Positions 45,877 through 55,274 of a DNA stretch of 56,903 nt are shown here, piece after piece (position 1 is the first letter of the stretch; each line of letters opens with the position of its first letter). The stretch lies in the NCBI GenBank assembly GCA_002722255.1, contig PBLD01000001.1, forward strand, positions 155,323 through 212,225. The letters are read 5' to 3'. Both the position numbers and the translations under genes were made by a program. The stretch comes from Winogradskyella sp. (lineage in GTDB: Bacteria > Bacteroidota > Bacteroidia > Flavobacteriales > Flavobacteriaceae). Under the pieces are notes generated by a model, which was not told where the DNA came from, made no database searches, and saw only the letters and a list, made by a program, of their open reading frames with translations.

Positions 45877-47007
45877 TTGACTCTTAATTCCGAAATATTT
45901 AAAACTGTTGACTCTATTCCTAAATCCTATTGGGAGAGCCTCAATTGTACAAACAATATTTATTATTCGCCAGAGTTTTTAAAGGCATTTGAACTTGCCA
46001 ACAGAGATATTGAGTTTAATTATATTTTTATTTTAAAAGACGGAGAAGCTGTAGCTTTTGCTAACACTCAGATTGTAACCATTGGCATAGAAACCATTAC
46101 CAAAAACATTGCTATGTCTCATAAATTGAGAAACATAGTAAACAACCTGTTTTGCAATAATCACATCAGAGTATTGTTTTGTGGCAATGTGTTTTTAAGT
46201 GGAGAATATGGTACATTTTTAAAGGAAGGAGAACCAAAGGTGGAAACTTTTAAAGCCATTGCAAAAGCTGTAAAAAAGCTCTATCGCTGCAAACGCCTTA
46301 GTACTGTTTTTATTAAAGATTTTGAAGACGAATCTCTCTACATTACAGATCATTTAAAGGCTTTTGATTATGCTTCGATGCATGTAGAGCCTAATATGAT
46401 TATTTATCTTGATTCTGCATGGAAATCTTTTGAAGATTATACTTCAGCTTTAAAGTCTAAATACAGAGTGAAAGCCAATAGAGCTGATACAAAAAGTGAC
46501 GTTTTAGAATCTAAACTCTTAAGTGAAGAAGACATCAAAATGTACTTAGATGAGCTACAAGCTTTATATCAAAACACAATAGATAATGCAGATTTTAATG
46601 CTCAGATACTAAACCTAAACACCTATACTCAACTAAAAAACACTTACAAAGACCATTTTATTGTTAAGGGTTATTTTCTGGAAGGAAAGCTTGTAGGCTT
46701 CTTATCTGCAATGCAAAATGGTGACCATCTTGATGCGCATTTTATTGGCATAGACTATTCAAAAAATAAAGAATATGCAATCTATCCTAGAATTCTAAAT
46801 GACTATGTTCGCTTAGGAATAGAAACTAAATCCTCTCAAATAAATCTTGGCAGAACAGCTTCTGAAATTAAGAGTACACTTGGCGCACAACCCAAGACTT
46901 TAACCTGTTATTGCAGGCATAAATTTGGTTTACCGAATAAAATCCTTAAGCCCTTTATAAAGAATGTTCATATAAAAACATTCAAGCAGCATCAACCTTT
47001 TAAGTAA
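45877..47007 (+). CDS. GNAT/FemAB-like N-acyltransferase
   Basis: 376 residues from a TTG start one base after the EamA stop; no nearby ATG keeps the N-terminus. The C-terminal half (about 165-340) has acyltransferase features: KSKYRVKANRADTK, FIVKGYFLEGKLVGFLSAMQ and INLGRTASEIKSTLGAQP, resembling the GNAT fold used by peptidoglycan bridge or BioF2-like proteins. The N-terminal half (YYSPEFLKAFELANRDIEF) resembles the first lobe of FemAB-type enzymes. The substrate is unknown, and a role with the adjacent permease is only inferred. A hairpin repeat lies at its stop codon. Confidence 0.7.
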   Translation: MTLNSEIFKTVDSIPKSYWESLNCTNNIYYSPEFLKAFELANRDIEFNYIFILKDGEAVAFANTQIVTIGIETITKNIAMSHKLRNIVNNLFCNNHIRVLFCGNVFLSGEYGTFLKEGEPKVETFKAIAKAVKKLYRCKRLSTVFIKDFEDESLYITDHLKAFDYASMHVEPNMIIYLDSAWKSFEDYTSALKSKYRVKANRADTKSDVLESKLLSEEDIKMYLDELQALYQNTIDNADFNAQILNLNTYTQLKNTYKDHFIVKGYFLEGKLVGFLSAMQNGDHLDAHFIGIDYSKNKEYAIYPRILNDYVRLGIETKSSQINLGRTASEIKSTLGAQPKTLTCYCRHKFGLPNKILKPFIKNVHIKTFKQHQPFK

Positions 47008-47027
47008 ATTCCTGCGAAAGCAGGAAT
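47008..47027. repeat. GAAA-capped hairpin repeat after the acyltransferase gene
   Basis: ATTCCTGC-GAAA-GCAGGAAT, an 8-bp perfect stem with a GNRA tetraloop, beginning right after the stop codon. A second exact copy lies at 50314-50333 and a degenerate copy at 49826-49844. Confidence 0.9.
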
Positions 47028-47084
47028 CTCTTGGTCTTAATTTACCAACCCTTTAGTATTTATGTAAAAAAAAGTTTATTTAGT

Positions 47085-47564
47085 TTAAATCTCAAGTGGC
47101 TTCGGTCTTACACCATGCTTCCTAGTATCTTCTTTGGTAAGCACTTTATAGTTTTCAGACTTAGGAAATGTATTTGCCAATTGTAACAATTCGTCAGGCA
47201 AACCTGTCAGTTTTCTTGCCTTTAAATCTATCCAAGCACCTTGCATTTCGCAGTAGGCTAAATTCTCTCCTTTATGGTTATAAAAATTATGTTCAAACAT
47301 AAAAAGCATACCATCTTCACTCAAACCAGAAACTTCAATAGTAACTGTAATTGGCGTACCAATAAAGGACTCCTTAAAATAGTACATATGTTCATAGAAT
47401 ACTACAGGTCCAATATTATGCTTCATAATTTCTGGCATAGAAAAGCCTTGTTCGCTAAAAAAAGACATCCTTGCATGACTCATAAAATTAGTATACGCAG
47501 AATTGGCTAAGTGACCATTGGCATCAACATCGCTCCAACGGATTTCAAATTGTTTTTTGTACAT
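47085..47564 (-). CDS. Acyl-CoA thioesterase, 4HBT hot-dog family
   Basis: 159 residues. The N-terminus KKQFEIRWSDVDANGHLANS carries the 4HBT motif with the catalytic Asp region (D-x-NGHLAN), followed by the hot-dog helix. The family hydrolyses acyl-CoA thioesters in the cytoplasm. The chain-length preference cannot be read. It is divergent from yicC and alone; a -7 box lies 24 bp upstream. Confidence 0.85.
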   Translation of the reverse strand: MYKKQFEIRWSDVDANGHLANSAYTNFMSHARMSFFSEQGFSMPEIMKHNIGPVVFYEHMYYFKESFIGTPITVTIEVSGLSEDGMLFMFEHNFYNHKGENLAYCEMQGAWIDLKARKLTGLPDELLQLANTFPKSENYKVLTKEDTRKHGVRPKPLEI

Positions 47565-47587
47565 GGTAAATTTTTGGTTTTGATAAA

Positions 47588-47595
47588 CAAAGTTA
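47588..47595 (-). promoter_or_regulatory. -7 box for the thioesterase gene
   Basis: Minus-strand TAACTTTG (47595 to 47588) matches TAnnTTTG, 24 bp before the start. Confidence 0.55.
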
Positions 47596-47664
47596 ACAAA
47601 CCTTATTATGCACGCATAAGAGTTTCTAAAAAATTTAAAATAATTTCAGAACCGCTGATTTTTG

Positions 47665-47672
47665 TACCTTTG
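47665..47672 (+). promoter_or_regulatory. yicC: -7 box for the yicC-gmk-nadD operon
   Basis: TACCTTTG matches TAnnTTTG, 23 bp before the yicC start at 47696. Confidence 0.65.
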
Positions 47673-47695
47673 CCCAACTTTAATCGCATCTTTTA

Positions 47696-48553
47696 ATGAT
47701 ACAATCCATGACTGGTTATGGGAAATCAGTTTTACAACTCCCAACCAAAAAAATATCTATAGAACTAAAATCACTTAACAGTAAAAATTTAGACGTTAAT
47801 GCACGCATGCCTTCTATGTATCGTGCCAAAGAATTAGATATAAGAAAACTTCTGGCTAAACATTTGGTTAGAGGAAAGGTAGATTTTTCACTTTATGTTG
47901 AAATTACTGGTGAAGACACCAGCTCTAAAATCAATAAAACAGTAGTAAAAGAATACATAAAACAACTGAAGGATGTGGTTGATGGAGATGACGTTGAGCT
48001 GCTAAAAATGGCTGTTCGTTTACCAGATGCTGTAACTACAGAGCGTGACGATATTGATGAAGAAGAATGGTTGAAAATTGCCGAAGGTATCAATGAAGCT
48101 ATCTCTAAAATTGTAAACTATAGAAAAGACGAGGGCGCAATTTTGAAACAAGATTTTACCGATAGAATTACAACATTAAAAGAATTACTAAACCAAGTTA
48201 TTGCAATGGATCCTGAGCGTATTGAAGGTGTTAGAGCGCGTTTAGAAAAAGGCATTGCAGACATTAAGGAGAAAGTTGATGAAAATCGTTTTGAGCAAGA
48301 GCTAGTTTACTACATAGAAAAGTTTGACATTACCGAAGAAAAGGTAAGGCTAGACAATCATTTAGATTACTTCATTAAAACCCTGAACTCTGATGATTCT
48401 AACGGAAAAAAACTAGGCTTTATCTCTCAGGAAATAGGTAGAGAGATCAACACTATTGGTTCAAAATCTAACCATGCACCTATGCAAAAGCTCGTGGTGC
48501 AAATGAAAGATGAGCTCGAAAAAATAAAGGAACAGTTATTGAATGTGCTTTAA
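47696..48553 (+). CDS. yicC: YicC/YloC family endoribonuclease
   Basis: 285 residues. MIQSMTGYGKSVL is the family start, and the C-terminus with GREINTIGSKSNHAPMQKLV and VVQMKDELEKIKEQLLNVL is the diagnostic YicC end. Known members cleave RNA, including RNAs bound by small RNAs, with effects on stationary-phase survival. The gene begins the operon yicC-gmk-nadD; yicC next to gmk is widely conserved. Confidence 0.95.
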   Translation: MIQSMTGYGKSVLQLPTKKISIELKSLNSKNLDVNARMPSMYRAKELDIRKLLAKHLVRGKVDFSLYVEITGEDTSSKINKTVVKEYIKQLKDVVDGDDVELLKMAVRLPDAVTTERDDIDEEEWLKIAEGINEAISKIVNYRKDEGAILKQDFTDRITTLKELLNQVIAMDPERIEGVRARLEKGIADIKEKVDENRFEQELVYYIEKFDITEEKVRLDNHLDYFIKTLNSDDSNGKKLGFISQEIGREINTIGSKSNHAPMQKLVVQMKDELEKIKEQLLNVL

Positions 48554-48568
48554 TTAAAAACAAACTAC

Positions 48569-49159
48569 GTGTCTAAAGAAGAATTAACAAAACAAGGCAA
48601 ACTTATCGTGTTTTCAGCACCTTCAGGTTCTGGTAAAACCACAATTGTTCGTCATTTATTAAAACAGCCCGAATTAAATTTAGAGTTTTCAATATCTGCC
48701 ACCTCTCGTGAACCTCGTGGTAACGAAGAGCATGGTAAAGATTATTATTACCTCTCGCTAAAAGAATTTAAAAATAAAATTAAAAATGACGAATTCTTAG
48801 AGTGGGAAGAAGTATACAGAGATAACTTTTATGGCACTCTAAAAACGGAAATTGAACGTATTTGGGCACAAGGAAAGCATGTTATTTTTGATATTGATGT
48901 TTCTGGAGGCTTGCGTATAAAACGAAAATTCCCAGAGCAAACCTTAGCAGTTTTTGTAAAACCACCAGACTTAAACGAATTGGTGAGACGTCTGAAAGAT
49001 CGTGGCGAAGAAAGTCCAGAAAAAATTAGTATGCGTGTTGCCAAAGCACCAGCAGAATTAGCAACTGCTCCACTTTTTGATACAATTGTTGTTAATTCTA
49101 ACTTAGACGAAGCTCTAGAAAATGCTTATAAGTTAGTATCTGATTTTATTAAAAAATAA
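48569..49159 (+). CDS. gmk: Guanylate kinase
   Basis: 196 residues from a GTG start 16 bp after yicC. It phosphorylates GMP to GDP using ATP, in the cytoplasm. The P-loop SAPSGSGKTT lies at 16-25; GMP-binding SATSREPRGNEEHGKDYYYL follows, and FDIDVSGGLRIKRKFPEQTL is the conserved core. Normal length. No ATG is available at the N-terminus without removing the P-loop strand, so GTG is accepted. It is co-transcribed with yicC; a palindromic repeat separates it from nadD. Confidence 0.96.
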   Translation: MSKEELTKQGKLIVFSAPSGSGKTTIVRHLLKQPELNLEFSISATSREPRGNEEHGKDYYYLSLKEFKNKIKNDEFLEWEEVYRDNFYGTLKTEIERIWAQGKHVIFDIDVSGGLRIKRKFPEQTLAVFVKPPDLNELVRRLKDRGEESPEKISMRVAKAPAELATAPLFDTIVVNSNLDEALENAYKLVSDFIKK

Positions 49160-49168
49160 ATATTAATC

Positions 49169-49236
49169 TGTCACTCTGAACTTGTTTCAGGGTCTTAATT
49201 TTTTAAATAGATGCTGAAACATGTTCAGCATGACAA
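49169..49236. repeat. Short (68-bp) palindromic element between gmk and nadD
   Basis: Left arm TGTCACTCTGAACTTGTTTC (from 49169) and right arm GCTGAAACATGTTCAGCATG with ACA (to 49234): the inner half of the 131-bp element without the AGAGGCTGTC ends. It ends 7 bp before the nadD start. Confidence 0.85.
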
Positions 49237-49242
49237 AATATT

Positions 49243-49821
49243 ATGAAAATAGGTCTTTACTTCGGAACATTCAATCCAATACACATTGGTCATTTAACGA
49301 TTGCAAACCATTTGGCTGAACACAGCGATTTAGACCAAATTTGGTTTGTAGTAACACCTCAAAGTCCATTTAAGAAAAAAAGTAGCCTTCTAGATAATAG
49401 ACAACGCTATGAAATGGTTTACCGAGCAACAGAAAGCTATTTAAAATTAAAACCTAGCGATATAGAATTTGGATTAAAACAACCCAACTATACCATAGAC
49501 ACACTTATCTATCTTGAAGAGAAATTTCCTGATTATGAATTTGCCCTAATCATGGGGGAAGACAATTTAAAGAGCTTTCATAAATGGAAAAACTATGAGT
49601 TAATACTAGAGAATTACAGCGTTTATGTATATCCTCGTATATCTGAAGGTAAAACAGATACTCAGTTTAAAGATCACCCAAAAATTCATCATGTGGCAGC
49701 TCCAATAATGGAATTATCTTCAACATTTATTAGAAATTCTATTAAAGAAGGTAAAAACGTTCGTCCTATGTTACCTGACTCAGTTTGGGAATACATAGAC
49801 GAAATGAATTTTTATAAGTAA
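49243..49821 (+). CDS. nadD: Nicotinate-nucleotide adenylyltransferase
   Basis: 192 residues. It joins nicotinate mononucleotide and ATP to make deamido-NAD in NAD synthesis. The nucleotidyltransferase motif GTFNPIHIGHL is at 8-18, SSTFIRNSI is the ISSTxIR-type motif near the C-terminus, and MGEDNLKSFHKWKNY is typical of NadD. It is the third gene of the yicC-gmk-nadD run; the palindrome between gmk and nadD may change relative expression. Repeat fragments lie downstream. Confidence 0.95.
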   Translation: MKIGLYFGTFNPIHIGHLTIANHLAEHSDLDQIWFVVTPQSPFKKKSSLLDNRQRYEMVYRATESYLKLKPSDIEFGLKQPNYTIDTLIYLEEKFPDYEFALIMGEDNLKSFHKWKNYELILENYSVYVYPRISEGKTDTQFKDHPKIHHVAAPIMELSSTFIRNSIKEGKNVRPMLPDSVWEYIDEMNFYK

Positions 49822-49823
49822 AA

Positions 49824-49945
49824 TTTCTACGCAGGCAGGAATCTCTTAGCTTTAAGACTTATACCATTTGAGATTTCTGGTATTGCTTTAATGAAAGTTT
49901 TGAGATAAAGGATAGAGATACTGAAACAAGTTCAGCATGACAATT
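49824..49945. repeat. Mosaic of degenerate repeats after nadD
   Basis: TTCTACGCAGGCAGGAATCT (49825-49844) is a degenerate copy of the GAAA-capped hairpin; ACTGAAACAAGTTCAGCATG with ACA (49920-49942) is one arm of the palindromic element. No intact stem. Nothing else was recognised in this 129-bp gap between convergent genes. Confidence 0.65.
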
Positions 49946-49950
49946 TATAC

Positions 49951-50310
49951 TTAAAAATGATAAAAAGCATTTTCTAAATGCTCAATCTTATAGGCTTTGT
50001 TTTCTTTAACAATGGCAATAATATCGAACCTAACCTCAACATCTAAGTCGTTTTCGGTTACATATTCATCAACTGCTTTTACCAGGTTTTTTATTTGTTT
50101 TGGCTTTACAAAATCTTGAGGATTTCCAAATTCTAACGAACTTCTGGTTTTTACCTCAACAATTGCCAAAATATCATCTTTTTGAGCAATAATATCAACT
50201 TCAGCTTTGTCAAAACGGTAATTACGCTCTACAATATCGTAGCTATTTTCAACTAGAAAATCTACTGCTAATTGCTCACCTTTTTTACCAAGTTCGTTGT
50301 GTTGTGCCAT
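49951..50310 (-). CDS. YraN family (UPF0102) nuclease-like protein
   Basis: 119 residues, normal for the family. ELGKKGEQLAVDFLVENSYD, then ERNYRF-KAEVDIIA and AIVEVKTRSS give a PD-(D/E)xK-type core: Asp in VDII and Glu-x-Lys in VEVK. The family is very widespread and thought to be a Holliday-junction-resolvase-like nuclease, but its role is unproven. An 8-bp GAAA-capped hairpin lies 3 bp upstream of the start codon. Confidence 0.9.
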   Translation of the reverse strand: MAQHNELGKKGEQLAVDFLVENSYDIVERNYRFDKAEVDIIAQKDDILAIVEVKTRSSLEFGNPQDFVKPKQIKNLVKAVDEYVTENDLDVEVRFDIIAIVKENKAYKIEHLENAFYHF

Positions 50311-50313
50311 TTT

Positions 50314-50333
50314 ATTCCTGCGAAAGCAGGAAT
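50314..50333. repeat. GAAA-capped hairpin directly 5' of the YraN start
   Basis: A perfect copy of ATTCCTGC-GAAA-GCAGGAAT. On the minus strand it ends 3 nt before the start codon, within the normal ribosome footprint. Confidence 0.9.
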
Positions 50334-50365
50334 CTCTAGCCTACTTTCTTAATTTACAAAAACAC

Positions 50366-51388
50366 TTATTTAAAGTGCAAATTACTTTTATCTTTCCCAA
50401 CCTTCAACTCCACTTCTCTACCCAGCACTAATGCTCTATTATCTTTTTCATGTCCGGCTGGCATATTAAAAGCTATTGGAAAATCATATTCTTCAAGAGC
50501 ATCTAATATCAATTGCTCTATCGATGTGCCCCAAAGCGTTGTGTTTTTTCTCAACTTAGACATATCACCAACAACTAAACCTTTAAGGTTTTCAAAATAA
50601 CCTGCACGCTTCATACTTTGTAGCATACGATCTATATGATATTTGTACTCACCTATTTCTTCAATAAAAAGAATTTTTCCAGAGGTATCTAAACTTGTAT
50701 CAGAACCTAACATAGTGTGCAACATGGTTAAATTACCACCAATTAATTGCCCTTTTGCTTCACCTTCTCTATTATATTTAGAACCTTCTAAATCATAATT
50801 TTTAGGCTTACCGAATAGTGCTGCTTTAAACGTATCTACAGACTCTTGCACTTCTGAGATATCTTTTGTTAAGCTCACACACATTAAGGCATGCAAAGAC
50901 TCAAAACCTTGGTTGTGTAACTGATTATGTAATGCCGTAATATCACTATAACCGATAATCCACTTAGGATTCTCTTTTAGTTTTGTGTAGTCTAATTTAT
51001 CTAAAATCCTTACTGTACCGTAGCCTCCTCTTGCACACCAAATGGCACTAATTGTTGGATCGTCCATAGCTTTTTGCAAATCTTCGCAACGTTCTGCATC
51101 AGTACCTGCAAAATGATTAGCCTTGCTAAACACATGTTTACCAACAGTAGCGTGCAAACCCCAACTTTTTAGTAAATCGACAGCCTGTTGCACTTCTCGC
51201 TCTCTGTTTTTTAGTATTCCTGAAGGTGCTACAATAGCAACTGTATCTCCCTTTTTTAGATATGGAGGCCTAATTAATTCTGATGTCATTTTCAAAGTTT
51301 CCTCTTGTTTATTTTGACCATGTAAAACCAAACACAAAACTAGTGTAGCTGATAACAATATATACAAAAAGCGTTGTCTATATATCAT
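50366..51388 (-). CDS. LD-carboxypeptidase (S66 family)
   Basis: 340 residues with an N-terminal hydrophobic segment (FLYILLSATLVLCLVLHGQ), so exported to the periplasm. LKKGDTVAIVAPSG is the family start; nucleophile Ser148 lies in IIGYSDITALH; the Glu/His pair is in the C-terminal half (LFIEEIGEYKYHIDRML and NMPAGHEKDNRAL). S66 enzymes remove D-Ala from L,D-linked tetrapeptide tails in peptidoglycan recycling; related members open cyanophycin-like or microcin C compounds. A segment of about 15 residues precedes the core. It is divergent from metG. Confidence 0.9.
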   Translation of the reverse strand: MIYRQRFLYILLSATLVLCLVLHGQNKQEETLKMTSELIRPPYLKKGDTVAIVAPSGILKNREREVQQAVDLLKSWGLHATVGKHVFSKANHFAGTDAERCEDLQKAMDDPTISAIWCARGGYGTVRILDKLDYTKLKENPKWIIGYSDITALHNQLHNQGFESLHALMCVSLTKDISEVQESVDTFKAALFGKPKNYDLEGSKYNREGEAKGQLIGGNLTMLHTMLGSDTSLDTSGKILFIEEIGEYKYHIDRMLQSMKRAGYFENLKGLVVGDMSKLRKNTTLWGTSIEQLILDALEEYDFPIAFNMPAGHEKDNRALVLGREVELKVGKDKSNLHFK

Positions 51389-51442
51389 ATTTTGGGCTTT
51401 ATGTAAATGTACATTTTTTTTCTAAATAGCCTTTATATTCCG

Positions 51443-51450
51443 TACTTTTG
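51443..51450 (+). promoter_or_regulatory. metG: -7 box for metG
   Basis: TACTTTTG matches TAnnTTTG and overlaps the first base of the upstream GTG at 51450. A start there would lie in the promoter, so the ATG at 51474 is chosen. Confidence 0.6.
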
Positions 51451-51473
51451 TGGCTTCAAAATTTTCTAAAAAC

Positions 51474-53540
51474 ATGTCAAAAAGATATACCATTACAGCT
51501 GCTTTACCTTACACTAATGGTCCAATTCATATTGGTCATTTAGCAGGTGTTTATGTACCAGCAGATATTTATTCGAGATATTTAAGATTAACAGGTAATG
51601 ACGTTGCTTTTATTTGCGGTAGTGACGAGCATGGTGTTCCTATTACCATTAAAGCAAAAAAAGAAGGTGTTACACCACAAGATATCGTCGATAAGTATCA
51701 TGCTATCATCAAAACTTCATTTGAAGATTTTGGTATTTCTTTTGACAATTATTCGCGTACCTCAGCGAAAATTCATCATGATACAGCTTCAGAATTCTTT
51801 AAAACACTTTATGACAAAAATGAGTTTGTAGAAGAAGTTTCCGAACAACTTTATGATGAAGAAGCGAATCAGTTTTTGGCTGACCGCTTTGTTATTGGTA
51901 CGTGTCCAAAATGTGGTTTTGAAGAAGCCTATGGCGACCAATGTGAAAACTGTGGAACCAGCCACAACGCTACAGATTTAATTAATCCGAAGTCTGCAAT
52001 TACAGGCAATACACCAACTTTGAAAGAAACCAAACACTGGTTTTTACCTTTAAACAAGCACGAAGAATTTTTACGTGAATGGATTTTAAAAGGGCATAAA
52101 AAAGATTGGAAACCCAACGTTTACGGCCAAGTAAAATCTTGGATAGACGATGGACTACGTCCTAGAGCCGTAACCAGAGATTTAGATTGGGGAATTCCTG
52201 TGCCTGTAGAAGGTGGAGAAGGCAAAGTGCTTTATGTTTGGTTCGATGCACCTATTGGCTACATCTCTGCCACCAAAGAATGGGCTTCACGTGTAGGCAA
52301 AAACTGGGAAGATTACTGGAAAGACGAAGACACCAAACTGGTACACTTTATTGGTAAGGATAATATTGTGTTTCACTGCATCATTTTCCCATCAATGCTA
52401 AAGGCTGAAGGCTCATACATTCTACCAGAAAATGTGCCTGCTAACGAGTTTTTGAATTTGGAAGGCAATAAACTTTCAACTTCAAAAAACTGGGCCGTTT
52501 GGTTACCAGAGTATTTAGAAGATTTTCCAAATCAGCAAGATGTGTTGCGCTATGCATTAACGGCTAATGCACCAGAAACTAAGGACAATGATTTTACGTG
52601 GAAAGATTTCCAAGCTAGAAACAATAATGAGTTGGTGGCTATTTTTGGTAATTTCATTAATCGTGTTGCTGTACTAACCAACAAATATTATAACGGAGAA
52701 ATTCCGCAACCAGGAGAATTTAAAGCTATAGACGAAGAAACCTTGGCAGCTGTTAAAGCGTATCCTGCAGTAATTGCAAGCTCTATTGAGCGTTACCGTT
52801 TTAGAGAAGGTAGCCAGGAATTAATGAATTTAGCACGTCTCGGAAACAAATATTTAGCAGACGAAGAGCCTTGGAAAACTATAAAAACAGACGAAGAGCG
52901 TACTAAAACCGTAATGTTTGTCGCTTTACAAATTGCATCAGCTTTAGCAGTTTTAAGTGAACCGTTTTTACCATTTACGTCTAATAAATTAAAATCAATT
53001 TTAAATCATTCTGAACTTGATTCTGAATTGACTTGGGAAGACATTTCAACAAAAGACGTTTTACTTCCTGCAGGTCACAGCATTCAATCCGGAAAACCAG
53101 AATTATTATTTTCTAAGATTGAAGATGAGACCATTCAAAAACAATTAGATAAGCTTGAAGCTAGCAAAAAAGCGAATGAAGCTGCTAACAAAAAAGTAGA
53201 GCCTCAAAAAGAGGAAATTACTTTTGATGATTTTACAAAATTAGACCTTCGCGTTGGTACTATTTTAGAGGCTGAAAAAATGCCAAAAACTAAAAAATTA
53301 CTGGTTTTAAAAGTCGACACTGGTATCGATACACGTACTATTGTTTCTGGTATTGCAGAAAGCTTTTCACCGGAAGACGTCATCGGCAAGCGTGTTACTG
53401 TTTTAGTCAACTTAGCACCAAGAAAACTACGAGGTGTAGAGAGCCAAGGAATGATTTTAATGACTGAAGACGAAAGTGGTAATTTAGTGTTTGTAAATCC
53501 TAATATCGACGGTGTTTCTAATGGGTTGAAGATTAGTTAA
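51474..53540 (+). CDS. metG: Methionine--tRNA ligase
   Basis: 688 residues from the ATG at 51474. Class Ia synthetase: PIHIGHL is the HIGH motif at residues 17-23, KLSTSK (333-338) is the KMSKS equivalent, and CPKCGF with CENC are zinc-knuckle cysteines. The C-terminus ([18 protein letters not shown], then [13 protein letters not shown]) is the tRNA-binding domain, as in long MetRS. Essential and normal. It has its own promoter. The accessory pair starts 20 bp after its stop, so it may be read through from metG. Confidence 0.98.
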   Translation: MSKRYTITAALPYTNGPIHIGHLAGVYVPADIYSRYLRLTGNDVAFICGSDEHGVPITIKAKKEGVTPQDIVDKYHAIIKTSFEDFGISFDNYSRTSAKIHHDTASEFFKTLYDKNEFVEEVSEQLYDEEANQFLADRFVIGTCPKCGFEEAYGDQCENCGTSHNATDLINPKSAITGNTPTLKETKHWFLPLNKHEEFLREWILKGHKKDWKPNVYGQVKSWIDDGLRPRAVTRDLDWGIPVPVEGGEGKVLYVWFDAPIGYISATKEWASRVGKNWEDYWKDEDTKLVHFIGKDNIVFHCIIFPSMLKAEGSYILPENVPANEFLNLEGNKLSTSKNWAVWLPEYLEDFPNQQDVLRYALTANAPETKDNDFTWKDFQARNNNELVAIFGNFINRVAVLTNKYYNGEIPQPGEFKAIDEETLAAVKAYPAVIASSIERYRFREGSQELMNLARLGNKYLADEEPWKTIKTDEERTKTVMFVALQIASALAVLSEPFLPFTSNKLKSILNHSELDSELTWEDISTKDVLLPAGHSIQSGKPELLFSKIEDETIQKQLDKLEASKKANEAANKKVEPQKEEITFDDFTKLDLRVGTILEAEKMPKTKKLLVLKVDTGIDTRTIVSGIAESFSPEDVIGKRVTVLVNLAPRKLRGVESQGMILMTEDESGNLVFVNPNIDGVSNGLKIS

Positions 53541-53560
53541 GAATATTATATATTTGATAT

Positions 53561-54448
53561 ATGTACTACAGAAGAAAAATAGCGCTATCACTTTTACAGG
53601 TTTTTGGTAATGAATTAGATAAAATTCAAATTCAAAAACTACTCTTTCTTCATAGTCGATACAAAACAAAGAAAAAGACTTATGATTTTGTCCCATATAA
53701 ATATGGTTGTTTTTCTTTTCAGGCAAATGCAGATTTATATACTTTAAAAAAGTATGGAATTGTTGATGAAACATCTAAATCTTGGAAAAAAATAGATAAT
53801 ACCAATTATCTTATTCAATTAGATAAAGATGATAAAAAAATTATTTCTGATTTTAAAGTTATATACAATAACAAAACTAATGATGATTTAATAGCCTTGA
53901 CTTATAAAAGATATCCTTATTATTCGATAAATAGTACTATCGCTGATAAATATCTGTCTGAAAACGAACTAGAAAGTTTAAATAATTTTAGATCATTTGA
54001 AAATGATATAGTATTATTTACCATTGGATACGAAGGTATTTCACTAGAACATTATTTGAACAAGCTCATAAAAAACAACATCAAAGTTCTTTGTGATGTT
54101 AGAAAGAATGCTTTAAGCATGAAATATGGATTTAGTAAGAGTCAATTAAAAAATGCATGTGAAGGTGTTGGGATAATTTATATCCACATACCTGAAGTTG
54201 GTATTGATTCAGACAAGCGTCAGGAGTTAAATTCGCAAGATGATTACGATAAACTCTTTAAATTATATGCTGAGAATAATCTTATTAAGACAATTGATAA
54301 ACAAAAAGAAATTCTCAATTTATTAATTGAGAATAGAAGGATAGCTCTAACCTGTTTTGAAGCTAATGAATGTCAATGTCATAGAAGTCATTTAGCCAAA
54401 TCTATTTCTCAACTAAAAGACTTCCATTATGAGTTAGAGCATTTATAA
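53561..54448 (+). CDS. DUF488 protein with SocA/Panacea-like N-terminal domain
   Basis: 295 residues. The first 120 residues (RKIALSLLQVFGNELDKIQI, LLFLHSRYK, YDFVPYKYGCFSFQANADL) resemble the Panacea/SocA (DUF4065) fold found in antitoxin-like proteins. Residues about 150-290 are a DUF488 domain: FTIGYEGISLEHYLNKLIK, CDVRKNALSMKYGFSKSQL, and a C-terminal FEANECQCHRSHLA with a Cys-x-Cys-His-Arg motif. DUF488 is uncharacterised. The coding sequence is very A+T-rich compared with metG; the 60 bases at 53881-53940 contain 14 G+C. It is 7 bp upstream of a second gene of the same style. I see it as an accessory unit. Confidence 0.75.
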   Translation: MYYRRKIALSLLQVFGNELDKIQIQKLLFLHSRYKTKKKTYDFVPYKYGCFSFQANADLYTLKKYGIVDETSKSWKKIDNTNYLIQLDKDDKKIISDFKVIYNNKTNDDLIALTYKRYPYYSINSTIADKYLSENELESLNNFRSFENDIVLFTIGYEGISLEHYLNKLIKNNIKVLCDVRKNALSMKYGFSKSQLKNACEGVGIIYIHIPEVGIDSDKRQELNSQDDYDKLFKLYAENNLIKTIDKQKEILNLLIENRRIALTCFEANECQCHRSHLAKSISQLKDFHYELEHL

Positions 54449-54455
54449 TATATGT

Positions 54456-55274
54456 ATGGCTTTAAAAAAAATACTAATAACTGTAACTACATATCCTTTA
54501 CCTTCTAGGAGTTATGATGAGCTAGTTTGTACTGCTGGAATTTTAGAAAATGGTAGTTGGATAAGAATTTATCCTATACCATTAAGTTTTTTAAATCAAA
54601 TTAAAAAGGATACTGGGTTTAAAAAATATACTTGGATAGAACTCGATGTTAAGCCAAGAGATGATGATTTTAGACCAGAAAGCCACTCTCCAGAAAATTA
54701 TGATGTTAGAATTATAGATACTCTTGACACAAAAAATTATTGGAAGGAAAGAAAAAAGATATGCTTAAAAAATGTTTACACTAATAAGGCCAATTTATTA
54801 AATGATTCTAAAGCCCCTACCAACATTTCTTTAGCTACATTCAAACCTTCAAAAATCACCAATTTTATTGTCGAAAATGACTCGAAAGAATGGAAAGACG
54901 AATGGCGCGAATTAAGAAAACAAACTGATTTATTTGCTGAAATAGAGAGTGATCCAGAAAAATTAATTCCTAAAGTACCTTATAAATTCTCATATACTTT
55001 TGAGGATGATGAAGGAGTTTCTAGTACATTAATGATCGAAGATTGGGAAATTTTTCAATTATATTGGAATTGTCTTCGTCTATCCAAAGGAGATGAAAAA
55101 TTAGCAATTGAAAAGGTTAGGCAAAAATATTTTAATGTTTTTACTAAAGAGCATGATATTTATCTTTTTTTAGGGACAACCATGCAATGGCATAGAAGAC
55201 GTGCTAACAATCCTTTTGTTATAATTGGAACATTTCACCCTAAAATTGAAACACAATTAAGTTTAGATTTGTAA
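54456..55274 (+). CDS. Partner protein of the DUF488 gene, possibly dual-OB fold
   Basis: 272 residues with no firmly recognised domain. The start KKILITVTTYPLPSRSYDEL, then VCTAGILENGSWIRIYPIPL and KYTWIELDVKPRDDDFRPES recalls proteins annotated as dual-OB (DuOB), but I am not certain. The C-terminal third has IFQLYWNCLRLSKGDEKLA and HDIYLFLGTTMQWHRRRANN. No signal, membrane segment or catalytic triad is visible. The gene starts 7 bp after the DUF488 stop, so the two proteins are probably made together. Base composition matches the DUF488 gene, supporting joint acquisition. Confidence 0.6.
   Translation: MALKKILITVTTYPLPSRSYDELVCTAGILENGSWIRIYPIPLSFLNQIKKDTGFKKYTWIELDVKPRDDDFRPESHSPENYDVRIIDTLDTKNYWKERKKICLKNVYTNKANLLNDSKAPTNISLATFKPSKITNFIVENDSKEWKDEWRELRKQTDLFAEIESDPEKLIPKVPYKFSYTFEDDEGVSSTLMIEDWEIFQLYWNCLRLSKGDEKLAIEKVRQKYFNVFTKEHDIYLFLGTTMQWHRRRANNPFVIIGTFHPKIETQLSLDL

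Noticed and set aside
47274..47696. Plus-strand open frames opposite the thioesterase gene
   Set aside because: They overlap a well-supported 4HBT gene and the yicC promoter and show no domain.
53561..55274. Firm call of a toxin-antitoxin system
   Set aside because: The SocA/Panacea resemblance is only partial and no toxin fold is recognisable; it is kept as a candidate system only.
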